Translations under genes and position numbers: made by a program
Notes under the pieces: generated by a model
What the model saw: the letters and a program-made list of their open reading frames with translations, nothing else
Told to the model about the DNA's origin: nothing
Databases searched by the model: none
Shown here: positions 8,590 to 17,202 of the stretch, piece after piece
Layout of the letters: each line of letters starts with the position of its first letter
Numbering within the stretch: position 1 is the first letter of the stretch
NCBI RefSeq assembly: GCF_003096815.1
Contig: NZ_QENY01000003.1
Location: 148,147 to 212,146 of the forward strand
DNA: 64,000 nt
Direction: 5' to 3'
Source: Hallella colorans
GTDB taxonomy: Bacteria > Bacteroidota > Bacteroidia > Bacteroidales > Bacteroidaceae

Positions 8590-9060
8590 TATATGCTTAG
8601 TTTGGTTTCCGAGAGTGAAGTTATGAAGAGAACAGGAAAGTTCCAAGCATTCAAAGAGTGCTTGCATAATGTTGCATTCATTGGCAATAAAGTTCGCACG
8701 GATTTTTATGGAGACAGAAAAAGAAATGACTGATTTAAACACGAATTAAGTCAAAACTGGGTATAAAATAGCAAGGAAAGACAGAGATAGAAGTGTACCT
8801 TTTGCACTCGTTTGCAGTATTCTGCATCGATATTGCAAACAATAGAATCAGCACAGAAATAGGGTATCGTTTGTCCACACTAAAAGTGTTACAAGGTGTC
8901 ACTTGAACGAAGAATGATTGAATAGGACATACCCCGCTCTATCTTTGCACCAAACGGACGGTGAAAGAAGAAAACAGAGAAAGAATGCGCAAACGGCTGC
9001 CGATAAAATGCGTTAGTTTTCCTTGAAGTTCCCGATATTTCCCAGCCATTCCTTAATGCT
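8590..9060. other. Noncoding stretch between VapE and the HTH pair
   Basis: About 470 bases lie between divergent genes. It contains a -7-like TATCTTTG at 8940-8947 on the plus strand, followed by a 13-codon frame (MRKRLPIKCVSFP) that has no recognisable role. No tRNA, hairpin terminator or repeat was seen. Confidence 0.35.
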
Positions 9061-9090
9061 TTGAAGTATGACAAACTCATCATACTTTTG
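9061..9090 (+). promoter_or_regulatory. Bacteroidetes-type promoter for the HTH pair
   Basis: TTG at 9061-9063 and TACTTTTG at 9083-9090 are separated by 19 bases, matching the -33/-7 architecture of Bacteroidetes promoters. It points at the HTH gene starting at 9180. Confidence 0.5.
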
Positions 9091-9179
9091 CAGGCATAAA
9101 CGTGCGATGAAACGCAGAACAGACAAAGGTGTTGTCAATACCAATAAGACAAAAGTACAAACAAAACAACAATAGAATT

Positions 9180-9482
9180 ATGGGATATTTTATCATTACG
9201 GATTCAAACTGGGCAAAACTGAGGAACGAGATACTCAGTCTTGCCGAGACCTGCCACAAGGCATTCGGAGAACAGAGCAGGCACACCGATTGGCTGCACA
9301 ACGGCGATGTATGCAGGTTGCTTAATATCAGCAAGCGTACATTGCAGCACTATCGGGATACAGGTGTGTTGCCTTTTGCCCAAATAGGGCATAAGTGTTA
9401 TTACAAGCATGAGGACGTGGAGTGGCTGTTGCAGACTAAATCGGAGAAGCCTAAAACAGATAAATCTAAGAATAACAAATAA
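9180..9482 (+). CDS. Excisionase-like helix-turn-helix protein
   Basis: A 100-residue protein from ATG 9180; an in-frame GTG at 9129 would add 17 residues without domain support. The HTH_17 domain occupies about residues 40-85 (DVCRLLNISKRTLQHYRD, then the wing IGHKCYYKHEDVEWLL). The Lys-rich tail is typical. Tandem pairs of such genes next to primase/VapE/mob modules are standard in Bacteroidales mobilisable elements, acting as excisionase or transcription regulators. It is 6 bases upstream of the next, homologous gene. Confidence 0.8.
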   Translation: MGYFIITDSNWAKLRNEILSLAETCHKAFGEQSRHTDWLHNGDVCRLLNISKRTLQHYRDTGVLPFAQIGHKCYYKHEDVEWLLQTKSEKPKTDKSKNNK

Positions 9483-9488
9483 AATAAG

Positions 9489-9782
9489 ATGACAATGGAG
9501 TCAATAAAGGACTTGAATATGGAAGCGGATGATATGCAGGTGGTGCTGTCCGCACTTGAAGGAGTGAACAGACGGATAAAGGAAGTGGCACAGACACATA
9601 AACCGCTGTTTGGAGGTGAGCATTTCCTAACGAGCAAGGACATATGCGAGCGACTGTATATCAGCCCTCGTACCTTGCAGGACTATCGGGACAGGAAAGT
9701 TATCCCCTATACGCAATTCGCAGGGAAGATACTCTATAAGGAGTCGGATTTGGAAAGGCTGTTAGAGGAGAATTATAAGTGA
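9489..9782 (+). CDS. Second excisionase-like helix-turn-helix protein
   Basis: A 97-residue paralogue of the preceding protein: DICERLYISPRTLQDYRD is the HTH and FAGKILYKESDLERLL is the wing. The N-terminal about 35 residues form a predicted helix. It is co-transcribed with its neighbour. In related elements a relaxase (mob) gene follows; here an oriT-like hairpin and then IS30 follow, so the mob gene appears lost or displaced. Confidence 0.8.
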   Translation: MTMESIKDLNMEADDMQVVLSALEGVNRRIKEVAQTHKPLFGGEHFLTSKDICERLYISPRTLQDYRDRKVIPYTQFAGKILYKESDLERLLEENYK

Positions 9783-9861
9783 TAGCGCAAGTTCAACATA
9801 GAACTGCAATCCCAAGTACGGGTGTAGCTTAATAATCCATACCTGAAAACACCGAGGGGTT

Positions 9862-9880
9862 TGGGGGCGAGCAGCCCCCA
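9862..9880. other. Perfect GC-rich hairpin, oriT-like
   Basis: TGGGGGC and GCCCCCA form a perfect 7-bp stem around the loop GAGCA, preceded by CCGAGGGGTT. As I recall, a GGGGGCGAGCAGCCCCC core is found in front of mob genes of Bacteroides mobilisable elements, close to oriT. It has no T-run, so it is not a classical terminator. The position after the HTH pair fits an oriT/mob region. Confidence 0.45.
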
Positions 9881-9893
9881 TGAGTGGAAAAAT

Positions 9894-10930
9894 CAGCAAG
9901 CAATGCATAAAAATGAAAAAGGGAGACCTCTGTCTCCCAAAGATTAATTAAATTTGCATTGCTATGTACAAACAATTAACCTCGGAGCAAAGGTACACAA
10001 TTTCTGTGCTACTCCAAAACGGAATGAAACAAAAAGACATTGCCAAAGCGATAAATGTAAGTCCAAGTACAGTGTCACGTGAAATAAGACGTAACAGTGG
10101 GATTAGAGGACACTACAACTGGGAGACAGCCCAAGCAAATGCAGTACGCACAAAACGCAAGAAGCCAGGTAATCGTTCAGTTGACAAGGATGTCATGGAA
10201 GAGGCGAAACGCTTTCTTGTTACCGAACAGTGGTCTCCGAAACAAATATACGGTGCATTGGCCAATGATGGCAAGTATATTTGTCATGAAACCATATACC
10301 GTATGATACGTAAAGACAAGGCAGAAGGAGGGAAACTATACCAACACTGTCGTCACAGGCTAAAGCATCGTGCCAGACCTGTCGGGGGCAGACGCATATC
10401 CATAGTCAACAGAACAAGCATCAGCGAAAGACCTGCAGAAGCTGACGGCAAGCGCTTTGGGGACTTCGAGATGGATACTATCGTAGGAAGAGGAAATCAC
10501 GGTGCCATCGTTACACTGATAGAACGCAGTACAAACATGCTGTTTATGAGAAAACTTAAAAAGGGAAAGAATGCCATAGAGCTGGCACGTACTGTAATAC
10601 ATCTGCTATCTCCATTCAAAGGGCATGTCAAGTCTATTACAACAGACAACGGTACTGAATTCGCTTGCCATGAAATGATAGGAAAAAGCCTTGGTGTCAA
10701 CATCTATTTTGCCGATCCATACTCTTCATGGCAGAAGGGCGGCATAGAAAATGCAAACGGACTGATTAGGCAATACGTGCCAAAATCAGAAACTTTTGAA
10801 CATGTCAGCCATCAACAAATCACAAAGTGTTCAAGGAAAATTAACATGAGACCAAGAAAGAAATTAGGATTTAAAACACCATACGAGTGCTTTTACGAAC
10901 AAATTAAGTAAATTTGCACTTGCTTGTTGA
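9894..10930 (+). mobile_element. IS30-family insertion sequence, copy 1 (apparently complete)
   Basis: Contains a full-length transposase gene. Imperfect terminal inverted repeats can be aligned at 9894-9907 (CAGCAAGCAATGCA) and 10915-10929 (TGCACTTGCTTGTTG). A second, 5'-truncated copy abuts the right end. The target duplication cannot be read because of the abutting copy. Confidence 0.7.
9964..10911 (+). CDS. IS30-family transposase
   Basis: 315 residues, the usual IS30 length. An N-terminal HTH region (MKQKDIAKAINVSPSTVSRE) is followed by an IS30-type DDE catalytic core. The three acidic residues are the Asp in FEMDTIVGRG, the Asp in TTDNGTEF and the Glu in GGIENANGLIR. A -7-like TAAATTTG at 9949-9956 lies only a few bases before the ATG, so the message would be nearly leaderless. 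All catalytic residues are present and the frame is intact, so it may be active. Confidence 0.9.
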   Translation: MYKQLTSEQRYTISVLLQNGMKQKDIAKAINVSPSTVSREIRRNSGIRGHYNWETAQANAVRTKRKKPGNRSVDKDVMEEAKRFLVTEQWSPKQIYGALANDGKYICHETIYRMIRKDKAEGGKLYQHCRHRLKHRARPVGGRRISIVNRTSISERPAEADGKRFGDFEMDTIVGRGNHGAIVTLIERSTNMLFMRKLKKGKNAIELARTVIHLLSPFKGHVKSITTDNGTEFACHEMIGKSLGVNIYFADPYSSWQKGGIENANGLIRQYVPKSETFEHVSHQQITKCSRKINMRPRKKLGFKTPYECFYEQIK

Positions 10931-10931
10931 A

Positions 10932-11825
10932 TTCACGGATTGCCAAAGCGATAAATGTAAGTCCAAGTACAGTGTCTCGTGAAATAAGACGTAATAGTGG
11001 AGTCAGAGGACGCTATAATTGGGAAACAGCCCAAGCAAATGCAGTACAGACAAAGCGCAGAAAGCCAGGCAATCGTTCAATCGACAAGGATGTCATGGAA
11101 GAGACAAGGCATCTTCTTGTTACCGAGCAATGGTCTCCGGAACGAATATCCGGTGTATTGGCCAAGGACGGCAAGTATATTAGCCATGAAACCATATATC
11201 GTATGATACGTAAGGACAAGGCAGAAGGAGGAACATTATATAAACACTGTCGTCACAAGCTGAAGCGTCGCACCAGACCTGTTGGTGGTAGGCGCATATC
11301 CATACCCAACAGAACAAGCATCAGTGAGAGACCTGCTGAAGTTAACGGAAAACGCTTTGGAGACTTCGAGATGGACACGATTGTTGTAAGAGGAAACCAT
11401 GGGGCCATCGTGACACTGATAGAGCGCAGTACAAGTATGCTGTTTATGAGAAAACTCAAAAAGGGGAAAAATGCCAAAGAACTGGCACGTACTGTAATAC
11501 ATTTGCTGTCTCCATTCAAAGAGCATGTCAAGTCTATTACAACTGACAACGGTACTGAATTCGCTTATCATGAAATGATAGGCAAAAGCCTTGGTGTCAC
11601 CATCTATTTTGCTGACCCATACGCTTCATGGCAGAAAGGGGCCATAGAAAATGCAAACGGACTGATTAGGCAATACGTGCCAAAAACAGAAACGTTTGAA
11701 CATGTCAGCCATCAACAAATCACAAAGTATTCAAAGAAAATTAACATGAGACCAAGAAAGAAATTAGAATTTAAAACACCATATGAGTGCTTTTACGAAC
11801 AAATTAAGTAAATTTGCACTTTCAC
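10932..11825 (+). pseudogene. IS30 copy 2, lacking left end and transposase start
   Basis: From 10939 the sequence matches copy 1 from 10039 onward with many substitutions, and the frame is open to 11811. The first about 25 codons and the left inverted repeat are missing, so no native start or left end exists. The DDE residues persist (FEMDTIVVRG, TTDNGTEF, GAIENANGL), with a Gly-to-Val change after the first Asp motif. The right end keeps TAAATTTGCACTTTC and lies 40-50 bases before fabG. The missing 145 bases are not found left of copy 1, so this is not a simple insertion of copy 1 into copy 2. Confidence 0.8.
11809..11816 (+). promoter_or_regulatory. Outward-facing -7 element in the IS30 right end
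   Basis: TAAATTTG overlaps the stop codon of IS30 copy 2 and matches TAnnTTTG. It lies 46 bases before the fabG ATG at 11862, with no terminator between. Outward promoters of IS elements are known to drive adjacent genes in Bacteroides (for example cfiA and ermF). Here the same element could drive the polyene cluster. A weak T-rich -33 region is present. Confidence 0.4.
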
Positions 11826-11861
11826 GTTCTTCAAAAAATATAATAAAACAATTAATAAAAT

Positions 11862-12590
11862 ATGAAATATGCTTTAGTAACAGGAGCCTCGCGAGGTATA
11901 GGACGTGCAGTGGCTTTGCGCTTAGCAAATGAGTATCCTGTCATAATCAATTATCATTCTAATTCCGAAAGTGCTAATGAGGTAAAGGAACTAATAGAGG
12001 CGAACGGGGGTTATGCAGAGTTGCTACCTTTTGATGTTGCAGATTCACAATCTATAGAAAATGCGATTGACCTGTGGGAACAAAGACATCCTGATGATTA
12101 TATTTCTGTGTTAGTAAACAATGCAGGTATTCGTCGAGACAATGTTATGTTTATGATGGCAAATGAGGAATGGCATGATGTCATCAATACGAATCTTAAT
12201 GGCTTTTTCTATATCACAAGACGCCTATTGAAACATATGATGCCTCGTAAACGAGGTGGAAGAATTATAAACATGTCATCGCTTTCTGGTTTGAAAGGAA
12301 TGGTAGGTCAGGTAAATTATAGTACTGCAAAAGCAGCGCTAATAGGAGCGACGAAAGCTTTAGCTCAAGAGGTAGCCCCTCGTAACATCACAGTGAATGC
12401 AGTGGCTCCAGGTTTCATACAAACAGATATGACTAAGGATTTGCCACAGGACGAACTTAAAAAGTTAGTACCTGTAGGACGTTTTGGAAAACCAGAAGAA
12501 GTGGCAGCATTGGTAGGCTTCTTGGTTTCGGATGACGCAGCCTACATCACTGGTGAGGTAATCAGTATAAATGGTGGTCTTTATACATAA
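11862..12590 (+). CDS. fabG: FabG-like 3-ketoacyl-ACP reductase (aryl-polyene cluster)
   Basis: 242 residues, a typical short-chain dehydrogenase. The NAD(P) motif is TGASRGIGRAVA at residue 6, the NNAG motif is LVNNAGI, the catalytic Ser lies in INMSSLSG, and the YxxxK pair is in NYSTAKAALIG. It reduces beta-ketoacyl-ACP to beta-hydroxyacyl-ACP. As the first gene of a run that includes ketosynthases, dehydratases and ACPs, it should act in the polyene chain-building cycle (an ApeQ-like role) rather than general fatty acid synthesis, though it could serve both. The gene is A+T rich compared with the cluster core and follows IS30 directly. Confidence 0.85.
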   Translation: MKYALVTGASRGIGRAVALRLANEYPVIINYHSNSESANEVKELIEANGGYAELLPFDVADSQSIENAIDLWEQRHPDDYISVLVNNAGIRRDNVMFMMANEEWHDVINTNLNGFFYITRRLLKHMMPRKRGGRIINMSSLSGLKGMVGQVNYSTAKAALIGATKALAQEVAPRNITVNAVAPGFIQTDMTKDLPQDELKKLVPVGRFGKPEEVAALVGFLVSDDAAYITGEVISINGGLYT

Positions 12591-12639
12591 TCGCTATTAC
12601 ATTCCAATCATTCATAATATAATTAAGGTATAATAAGTA

Positions 12640-13863
12640 ATGGAAAGAAGAGTCGTAATTACAGGTATGGGTATTTGGTCATGCCTTGGTACTGACCTAG
12701 AAACGGTCAAGAATTCATTATATAATGGAAAATCAGGTATAGGCGTACAGCCCGAACGTTTAACATATGGTTACCGTTCTGCGTTGACTGGCATTGTTGA
12801 GGAACCTGTCATAACAAAGAAGATGCTTGACCGTCATACACGCGCAGGAATGTCAGAAGAGGCAAAATATGCTTACATGTCTAGTCTGCAAGCATTTAAT
12901 CAAGCTAAAATTTCTGATGAGTATTTGCTAAACAATGAAGTTGGATGTATTTTTGGCAATGATTCTTCTGCAAAACCTGTGATTGAAGCTTCGAAAATTA
13001 TGGATGAGAAGCATGATTCTGCCATGTTGGGCTATGGTATTATCTTTCAGTCTATGAATTCCACAGTTAATATGAATCTCAGTACAATTTTCCACCTTAG
13101 AGGAGTTAACTTTACTGTTAGTTCAGCTTGTGCAAGTGGAAGTCATTCCATTGGCCTAGGTTTTATGATGATAAAGCAAGGTTTACAAGATATTGTATTA
13201 TGTGGGGGTGCTCAGGAAACCAATTATTATTCTATGGCTTCCTTTGACGCGCTCGGTGCGTTTTCTATTCGTATGGACGAGCCGACAAAAGCGAGTCGTC
13301 CTTTTGACCGTGACTGAGATGGTCTGATACCAAGCGGTGGTGCTGCCTCTTTGGTTTTGGAAGAGTATGAGCATGCTAAGGCTCGTGGTGCTAATATTCT
13401 TGCAGAAGTCGTTGGCTATGGTTTTTCAAGCAATGGTGGCGGTATCAGTCAGCCGTCTGATGATGGTAGTGTTATAGCCATGACTCGTGCGCTCAATATG
13501 GCAGGAATAAAGGAAGACGATATTGATTATATCAATGCTCATGCAACCAGCACTCATCAAGGCGACATGTATGAAGCGATAGCTCTCAACCGTATGTTCA
13601 AAGGAAAACACGCTCTGATTTCATCGACTAAAGGTATGACAGGACATGAATGTTGGATGGCAGGAGCCTCTGAGATTGTTTACAGCACTTTGATGCTGCA
13701 AAACAACTTTGTGGCTCCTAATGTCAACTTCGAAAATCCTGATGAATACTCGGAGAGATTGAACATTGCAACCAAGACTGTAGATAAAGAAATAAATACG
13801 GTGTTGAGTAACAGTTTTGGGTTCGGAGGCACAAACTCTGCATTGGTTATCAAAAGAATATAA
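12640..13863 (+). pseudogene. FabF-like beta-ketoacyl-ACP synthase interrupted by an in-frame TGA
   Basis: Both halves are in one frame and together make a normal 407-residue KAS II-like enzyme. The nucleophile Cys lies in VSSACASGS (before the stop). The two catalytic His lie in NAHATSTHQ and STKGMTGHE (after it). Codon 226, at 13315-13317, is TGA between RPFDRD and DGLIPSGG, where homologues carry the conserved PFDxxRDG Arg, so a CGA-to-TGA change explains it. Without readthrough the product lacks both His and should be dead. A possible restart at GTG or ATG 13351 could make a C-terminal fragment only. It is the only ketosynthase here without a fused C-terminal domain. Confidence 0.85.
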
Positions 13864-13884
13864 ATTACTTTTAAATAAATAATT

Positions 13885-14406
13885 ATGAAGCATATATTGT
13901 TTGTGATTGCTGCATGTCTGGTTTGTCTTAACGCTTTAGCAGGCAGCGACATCAAGGTAAAAAGTGGAAAATCTGTTGTTGTCAAGGAAAATGCAAACGC
14001 AGTAATAGTTTTCGATTTCTCAAATGCTCGTTGGGAACAAAAGGAGAGTTTCAAGGATTGGAGTGGAACTGATTACGAAAAACGAGTCAATGTGGCCTCA
14101 GAATGCTTTGTAAACTCTTTTAATGAGAACACCAAAGGGTTAAAATTGGTTACAAACAAAGATCTAGCCGAATACTCGATTATTTTTAAAGTGACAAATT
14201 TAGAAAAGCACCAAGCTTTTACAGGTATGTGGGGGCAAGGCAAGATTTCTGTAACGGGAACCATTGATATTTTAAACATCAAAACCCAGGAACAAGTGTG
14301 TTCTATATTTATTGACGGATATGGCGCTTCGAAGGACTATAACGTCACTGATGGCATAGGTAAATGTTTCAAGGCGTTAGGAAAAGATATGACTAAGTTA
14401 AAATAA
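13885..14406 (+). CDS. Hypothetical secreted protein, cluster-specific (paralogue A)
   Basis: 173 residues beginning with a signal peptide (ILFVIAACLVCLNALAG). The mature part has no family I recognise. The C-terminal half, with YSIIFKVTNLEKH, GQGKISVTGTIDI and FIDGYGASKDYN, resembles the next gene in layout: a hydrophobic strand, a glycine-rich turn, then a terminal amphipathic helix. It is co-directional with, and only about 20-30 bases from, its neighbours, so it belongs to the same operon. A periplasmic or outer-membrane-associated role in handling the polyene lipid is possible but unproven. The gene is distinctly A+T rich. Confidence 0.6.
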   Translation: MKHILFVIAACLVCLNALAGSDIKVKSGKSVVVKENANAVIVFDFSNARWEQKESFKDWSGTDYEKRVNVASECFVNSFNENTKGLKLVTNKDLAEYSIIFKVTNLEKHQAFTGMWGQGKISVTGTIDILNIKTQEQVCSIFIDGYGASKDYNVTDGIGKCFKALGKDMTKLK

Positions 14407-14429
14407 ATACAACAATATTACTAAGCAAA

Positions 14430-14957
14430 ATGAAAAAAATAGCATTAATTTTGATGGCGATAATGGTCACGTTAACCACAGACGCACAGAAAATATTAGA
14501 CGGCTCAATACCTTCTTTAAAAGGAGAAGGTAAAATTAATCTTAAAATTGATTTTTCAGAAACGAAAATCGACGATAAATCAATTGCAGATTGGTTAGAA
14601 TACCGTCAAGCTACTCAGCCTAAATATGATGCCCAAAAAGAGTTGGAGAACGAGCTTAAACCTGTTGTTCAAGAGAAAATTTTAAAGAACTTGAATAACA
14701 AATTATCTAAAAAAGGAGCCTTTGTTACAATTAATACCAATGCAAAATATACTTTATCAGTAAAACCCATTAGTGTTTCTAAAAAAGGCGATAACACGAA
14801 TGAATGCTACATATTGGACGAGGATGGCAATGCTCTTGTAAAATTTCAGATTTCTGGTTCTGGTGGTCATTGGGGGAGTATGAGCAATTTGTGGGGTGAC
14901 GGCTATGAAGATGCCGCAAAAAAAATAGCTTCTTTTATATTAAAATGCTTTAAATAA
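14430..14957 (+). CDS. Hypothetical secreted protein, cluster-specific (paralogue B)
   Basis: 175 residues with a signal peptide (IALILMAIMVTLTTDAQ). It is probably a distant tandem relative of the preceding protein: YTLSVKPISVSKKG, LVKFQISGSGGHWG and DGYEDAAKKIASFIL correspond in position to similar segments there. There is no Cys after the signal sequence, so it is periplasmic rather than a lipoprotein. It ends 6 bases before the methyltransferase start, consistent with an operon. No function assigned. Base composition is about 30-35% G+C by eye. Confidence 0.6.
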   Translation: MKKIALILMAIMVTLTTDAQKILDGSIPSLKGEGKINLKIDFSETKIDDKSIADWLEYRQATQPKYDAQKELENELKPVVQEKILKNLNNKLSKKGAFVTINTNAKYTLSVKPISVSKKGDNTNECYILDEDGNALVKFQISGSGGHWGSMSNLWGDGYEDAAKKIASFILKCFK

Positions 14958-14963
14958 GATAGT

Positions 14964-16058
14964 ATGAATCTTTTTAAATCTGAAAGCGATAGATATACAA
15001 AAGAGCAACTTTCCGCTCGTGAAGCTCAACGCCAGGCTGAGTTTATCGCTTGGGGACCTGTCATTTTTCAGGTTTCCCGACTTATGGTAAAATGGGGAAT
15101 ATTGGATGAACTGCGTGATAGTACTGATGGACTTACTTTAATAGAGTTGCAACAGAAAACAAAATTGTCGGAGTATGTTCTTAAGATATTATTGGAGGCA
15201 TCACTCAGTGCTGGTACTGTTTTAATAGACAAGAAAACAGACAAGTACTATATTTCCAAGACTGGATGGTTCTTGCTCAACGATCCTGCCACACGAGTCA
15301 ACATCGACTTTAATCATGATGTGAATTATCGTGGAATGTTCTATCTTGACGAAGCTCTGAAAGAAGGTAAGCCTGCAGGCTTGAAAACACTTGGTGAATG
15401 GCCTACTATTTATGAGGGACTTTCAAAACTCGCTCCACAGGTACAGCAGAGTTGGTTTGGTTTTGATCATTTCTATAGCGATCATTCTTTTGATACAGCT
15501 TTGAATATTGTTTTTGGTAAAAAAACTAAGCACTTGATGGATGTCGGTGGTAATACTGGACGTTTTGCGCTTCGTTGTGTAAACTATGATAAAGATGTAA
15601 ACGTTACAATCGTAGATCTTCCTGGACAAATCGGCATGATGAAGAAAAATGTAGAGGGGCTAACGGGTGCAGACAGAATAGAAGGCTACCCAACCAATAT
15701 TCTTGAAGTAGAAAATGAGTTGCCGACAGGAAAATGGGATGCCATTTGGATGAGCCAGTTCTTGGACTGTTTTTCCGAAGAAGAAATATATAGCATTCTT
15801 GCCCGTACTGCAAAGGTGATGAACGAGAATACCACCTTATATATAATGGAAACCTTCTGGGATCGCCAAAAATATGAACCAGCATCGCTCTGCTTGACTA
15901 TGACAAGTGTTTATTTTACGGTAATGGCAAATGGAAATAGCAAGATGTATCATTCTGATGACATGATAAAGCAAATTGAACGTGCCGGATTGAAAGTTGT
16001 GGCTACTCATGATGGTATAGGGCAAGGACATACAATATTAGAAGTAAAACTTAAATAA
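14964..16058 (+). CDS. SAM-dependent O-methyltransferase-like enzyme
   Basis: 364 residues. Residues about 20-130 form the winged-helix dimerisation domain of plant/bacterial O-methyltransferases (PF00891 type). Residues about 190-360 are a class I SAM fold with the glycine motif HLMDVGGNTGRFA and the acidic VDLPGQI. The region that carries the catalytic His in plant enzymes reads SQFLDCFSEEEI, as in many Bacteroidetes relatives, so the exact base is unclear. In aryl-polyene and flexirubin loci such enzymes methylate the aryl head group. Its place just before an ACP and the acyltransferase supports that reading. Confidence 0.75.
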   Translation: MNLFKSESDRYTKEQLSAREAQRQAEFIAWGPVIFQVSRLMVKWGILDELRDSTDGLTLIELQQKTKLSEYVLKILLEASLSAGTVLIDKKTDKYYISKTGWFLLNDPATRVNIDFNHDVNYRGMFYLDEALKEGKPAGLKTLGEWPTIYEGLSKLAPQVQQSWFGFDHFYSDHSFDTALNIVFGKKTKHLMDVGGNTGRFALRCVNYDKDVNVTIVDLPGQIGMMKKNVEGLTGADRIEGYPTNILEVENELPTGKWDAIWMSQFLDCFSEEEIYSILARTAKVMNENTTLYIMETFWDRQKYEPASLCLTMTSVYFTVMANGNSKMYHSDDMIKQIERAGLKVVATHDGIGQGHTILEVKLK

Positions 16059-16072
16059 TTAGATAAATAAAA

Positions 16073-16315
16073 ATGGAAAGAAAAGTAATTGAAGAGAAAG
16101 TAAGAAATTTCCTCATTGAGGATTTGGAAATTGAGGAAGAGAAGATTGCACCAGAAGCAAAGTTAAAGGACGATCTTGGTATTGATAGTCTTGACTTCGT
16201 TGATATTGTTGTTATCGTGGAGAAGAACTTTGGTTTCAAGATTAAGCCTGAGGAAATGCAGGGGGTTGTAACCCTTAGCCAGTTCTGCGACTATATTGAG
16301 AGCAAGGTAGGCTAA
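16073..16315 (+). CDS. Acyl carrier protein
   Basis: 80 residues, strongly acidic. The phosphopantetheine attachment site is the Ser in DLGIDSLDF at about residue 41, followed by the typical recognition helix VDIVVIVEKNFGFKI. First of three ACPs in the cluster. It ends directly at the start codon of the acyltransferase (stop at 16313-16315, GTG at 16316), so translation is probably coupled. It likely carries the growing polyene. Confidence 0.9.
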   Translation: MERKVIEEKVRNFLIEDLEIEEEKIAPEAKLKDDLGIDSLDFVDIVVIVEKNFGFKIKPEEMQGVVTLSQFCDYIESKVG

Positions 16316-17185
16316 GTGAAGAATACGACATTCGGCAGTGCTTGGATGCATCGCCAATTAGTCAACTCTTTAAGAGTGCTGGATGTGCGGGCACTGTACC
16401 TCTTTTCCACCCTCTTTATCATGCCAGTATGTCTGCTTCTCAATACCAATCATAGTCGTACAATGGCATATCGCTATTTTCGCAAGCGGTTGGGGTATAG
16501 CAGATTTCGTGCAGCATGGTGTACTTATCGAAACCATTGCTTGTTTGGTACGGTGGTCATCGACCGATTCGCCATGTTTGCTGGCAGAAAGTTTGACTTG
16601 AAGATAGAAGGCTACGAGAACTTCTCACGCTTGGCAGTACAGGAGAATGGGTTCATGATACTCAGTTCTCACATAGGTTGCTATGAAGTAGCAGGTTTTT
16701 CTTTAGTTGCTAAGACCAAGCGTTTCAATGCCTTAGTCTTTGGTGGCGAGAAAACAATTGTGATGGAAGGACGTAGGGAAAAATTGGGAAATAACAATAT
16801 CCGCATGATTCCTGTCATGCCAGACATGAGTCATCTCTTCTTGGTTAATGAAGCACTGAGCAACCAGGAGATTGTCAGTATGCCAGCCGATCGCATTGTA
16901 GGGTCGGCAAAGACATTGACTGTCAACTTCCTTGGAGCTAAAGCTCGTCTTCCGATGGGGCCGTTCTCTGTAGCGACGATGAGAGAACTGAAAGTCATAG
17001 CTGTCAATGTTATGAAGACCTCGTTCAAGGGATATACGGTATTCGTTTCTCCTCTCTTTTACGATAAAGAAGCCTCTCGTAAAGTACAAATACAGCAATT
17101 GGCTGAGAGCTATGCGACAGAACTAGAAAAACGAGTGCGCCAATTTCCTACACAATGGTATAACTTTTATGATTTCTGGTCATAA
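16316..17185 (+). CDS. LpxL/HtrB-like lysophospholipid acyltransferase
   Basis: 289 residues from GTG 16316, chosen because it abuts the ACP stop; ATG 16346 is an alternative. An N-terminal hydrophobic helix (LYLFSTLFIMPVCLLL) precedes the acyltransferase fold. The LpxL-type HxxxxE motif is visible as SSHIGCYEVAG (His and Glu at about residues 121 and 126). MPADRIVGSAKTL resembles the second conserved block. Such enzymes in aryl-polyene loci are thought to transfer the polyene to a lipid acceptor at the inner membrane. Confidence 0.8.
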   Translation: MKNTTFGSAWMHRQLVNSLRVLDVRALYLFSTLFIMPVCLLLNTNHSRTMAYRYFRKRLGYSRFRAAWCTYRNHCLFGTVVIDRFAMFAGRKFDLKIEGYENFSRLAVQENGFMILSSHIGCYEVAGFSLVAKTKRFNALVFGGEKTIVMEGRREKLGNNNIRMIPVMPDMSHLFLVNEALSNQEIVSMPADRIVGSAKTLTVNFLGAKARLPMGPFSVATMRELKVIAVNVMKTSFKGYTVFVSPLFYDKEASRKVQIQQLAESYATELEKRVRQFPTQWYNFYDFWS

Positions 17186-17202
17186 TGTTATTTTAAAGAA
17201 AT

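Noticed and set aside
13315..13317. TGA as selenocysteine or recoded Gly/Trp codon in the ketosynthase
   Set aside because: The position is normally Arg; no selenocysteine insertion hairpin was seen, and other genes in the window end normally at TGA.
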